Shown here: positions 62,806-64,000 of the stretch, piece after piece
Position numbering within the stretch: the first letter of the stretch is position 1
Layout: every line of letters starts with the position of its first letter
Assembly: GCA_030064845.1 (NCBI GenBank)
Contig: JASJEC010000009.1
Coordinates: 1-64,000 of the forward strand
Direction of reading: 5' to 3'
Source: Kiloniellales bacterium
Lineage (GTDB): Bacteria; Pseudomonadota; Alphaproteobacteria; Kiloniellales; JAKSDN01
Length of the DNA: 64,000 bases
The notes under the pieces: model-generated
Told to the model about the DNA's origin: nothing
The model's input: the letters and a program-made list of their open reading frames with translations, nothing else
Databases searched by the model: none
Translations under genes and position numbers: made by a program

Positions 62806-64000
62806 ATGACCGATCTCATCACCTTCACGCTGGACGGCCAGGAGGTCGAGGCGGCGCCTGGCGAGACCATCTGGGAGGTCGCCAAGCGGGCCGGCACCCT
62901 GATCCCCCACCTCTGCCACAAGGACGCGCCCGGCTACCGCTCCGACGGCAACTGTCGCGCCTGCATGGTCGAGATCGAGGGCGAGCGGACCCTGGCCGCC
63001 TCCTGCATCCGCGAGCCGGCCGACGGCATGGTGGTGAATTCCCAGGGCGAGCGTCCGGCCAAGGCGCGCAAGATGGTCATGGAGATGCTGGTCGCCGACC
63101 AGCCCGAGCGCGCCGAGGCCCACGACCGCTCGTCGCACCTCTGGCAGATGGCCGACCTCCAGGGCGTCGCGGACAGCCGCTTTCCCAAGCTAGAGCCGAA
63201 CCGCGTTCCCCTGCTCGACGATTCCCACCTCGCCATGAAGGTCAACCTGGACGCCTGCATTCACTGCAACCTCTGCGTCCGCGCCTGCCGCGAGGTCCAG
63301 GTCAACGACGTGATCGGCATGGCCGGCCGCGGCCACGACGCCCAGATCGTGTTCGACATGGACGATCCCATGGGCCGGTCGACCTGCGTCGCCTGTGGCG
63401 AGTGCGTGCAGGCCTGCCCGACGGGCGCGTTGATGGAGGCCACGGTGCTGGACGATGCGCAGCGCGGCGACCGGCGGGACTACGACCGCGAAGTCGAGAG
63501 CGTCTGCCCGTTCTGCGGCGTCGGCTGCCAGATCAGCTACAAGGTCAAGGACGACGAGATCGTCCGGGTCGACGGCATCGAGGGGCCGGCCAACCAGAGC
63601 CGGCTCTGCGTGAAGGGCCGCTTCGGCTTCGACTACGTCGCCCATCCGCACCGCTTGACCAAGCCGCTGATCCGCCGCGAGGACGCGCCGGCCAAGGGCC
63701 TGAACGTCGATCCGGCCCATTGGCGCAGCCACTTCCGCGAGGCGACCTGGGAGGAGGCGCTCGACGCCGCGGCCGGCGGCCTCGCCCGGCTGCGCGACCA
63801 GCACGGCGGCCGCGCCGTCGCCGGCTTCGGCTCGGCCAAGTGCTCCAACGAGGAGGCCTACCTGTTCCAGAAGCTGATCCGCCAAGGCTTCGGGCACAAC
63901 AACGTGGACCACTGCACACGGCTGTGCCACGCCTCCTCGGTGGCGGCGCTGATGGAGAACGTCGGCTCGGGCGCGGTGACCGCGACCTTCAACGAGATCG
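62806..64000 (+). CDS. fdsA: NAD-dependent formate dehydrogenase alpha subunit FdsA, 5' part
   Basis: About 398 residues before the window ends. N-terminal 2Fe-2S domain (CHKDAPGYRSDGNCRACMVEIEG with a later SCIREP), a His-Cys region, then two 4Fe-4S clusters (CIHCNLCVRACREVQ and CVACGECVQACPTGAL). The Mo-bis-MGD domain begins VESVCPFCGVGCQI with a further 4Fe-4S. DHCTRLCHASSVAAL holds the Cys that binds Mo in formate dehydrogenases. It oxidises formate to CO2. Cytoplasmic: no Tat signal. The missing part should contain the rest of the Mo domain, probably followed by fdsD or the fdsC-type accessory gene. Confidence 0.95.
   Translation, partial: MTDLITFTLDGQEVEAAPGETIWEVAKRAGTLIPHLCHKDAPGYRSDGNCRACMVEIEGERTLAASCIREPADGMVVNSQGERPAKARKMVMEMLVADQPERAEAHDRSSHLWQMADLQGVADSRFPKLEPNRVPLLDDSHLAMKVNLDACIHCNLCVRACREVQVNDVIGMAGRGHDAQIVFDMDDPMGRSTCVACGECVQACPTGALMEATVLDDAQRGDRRDYDREVESVCPFCGVGCQISYKVKDDEIVRVDGIEGPANQSRLCVKGRFGFDYVAHPHRLTKPLIRREDAPAKGLNVDPAHWRSHFREATWEEALDAAAGGLARLRDQHGGRAVAGFGSAKCSNEEAYLFQKLIRQGFGHNNVDHCTRLCHASSVAALMENVGSGAVTATFNEI

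Overview
The window is about 64 kb of high-GC DNA with densely packed genes and many 4- or 8-base stop/start overlaps. The proteins and gene order point to an alphaproteobacterium, probably Rhodospirillales in the broad sense. Supporting blocks are ctpA-envC-gpmI-rlmH-rsfS-nadD-proA-proB-obgE-rpmA-rplU, argD-argF-hslO, znuA/zur-znuC-znuB, and a CyaC-type cyclase. The taxon is inferred from protein style and synteny, not from a marker gene. There is no rRNA, CRISPR array, prophage or transposase gene. One intact tRNA (Ser, anticodon CGA) is present.

Layout. 1-4530: cobalamin genes cobM (3' end), cobK, cbiD, cobA and cobB, interrupted by three copies of a hairpin repeat. 4669-10111: a candidate DSF quorum-sensing locus, with rpfF facing a convergent operon of a REC-PAS-histidine kinase and an RpfC-like hybrid kinase. 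10783-21615: phhA, a large acidic low-complexity protein with two VCBS-like domains, an EamA exporter, a DUF1289 protein, the redox-type adenylate cyclase CyaC, a lipoprotein, a cytochrome c, a DUF4010 membrane protein and a decayed copy of the cyaC 3' end. 21664-27729: recX, two ABC-2 permeases, argD-argF-hslO and a lipoprotein. 27984-33066: zinc uptake under Zur, and an iron-binding protein behind tandem Fur boxes. 33216-47242: ggt, then a long minus-strand housekeeping block. 47365-55775: an Ntn hydrolase, tRNA-Ser, a GIY-YIG gene bordered by repeats, a RES/Xre toxin-antitoxin pair with a readable promoter, small membrane proteins, greB and a degenerate metallo-beta-lactamase-fold protein. 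55862-59842: a degenerate tRNA-Ser copy followed by a 1239-residue EVE-like/ClpN-like/KAP NTPase, a candidate defence gene. 59937-64000: a LysR regulator and an NAD-linked formate dehydrogenase (fused FdsG-FdsB, then FdsA running off the window).

Three dispersed repeat families run through the intergenic gaps: a bipartite double hairpin of about 140 bp, whose copies keep pairing while their sequence changes; a 120-180 bp element with an inverted CCTTCGACA..CTCAGGATGAG core; and a CTGCTTCGCGCT..GCAGGAT repeat associated with the GIY-YIG gene. Several genes (cobM, cobB, cobK, the lipoprotein at 27130) take their stop codon from a repeat end.

The two strongest leads for undescribed biology are the DSF locus, where an RpfG-like receiver is joined to a PAS-histidine kinase instead of HD-GYP, and the EVE-like/KAP NTPase beside the tRNA-Ser remnant.
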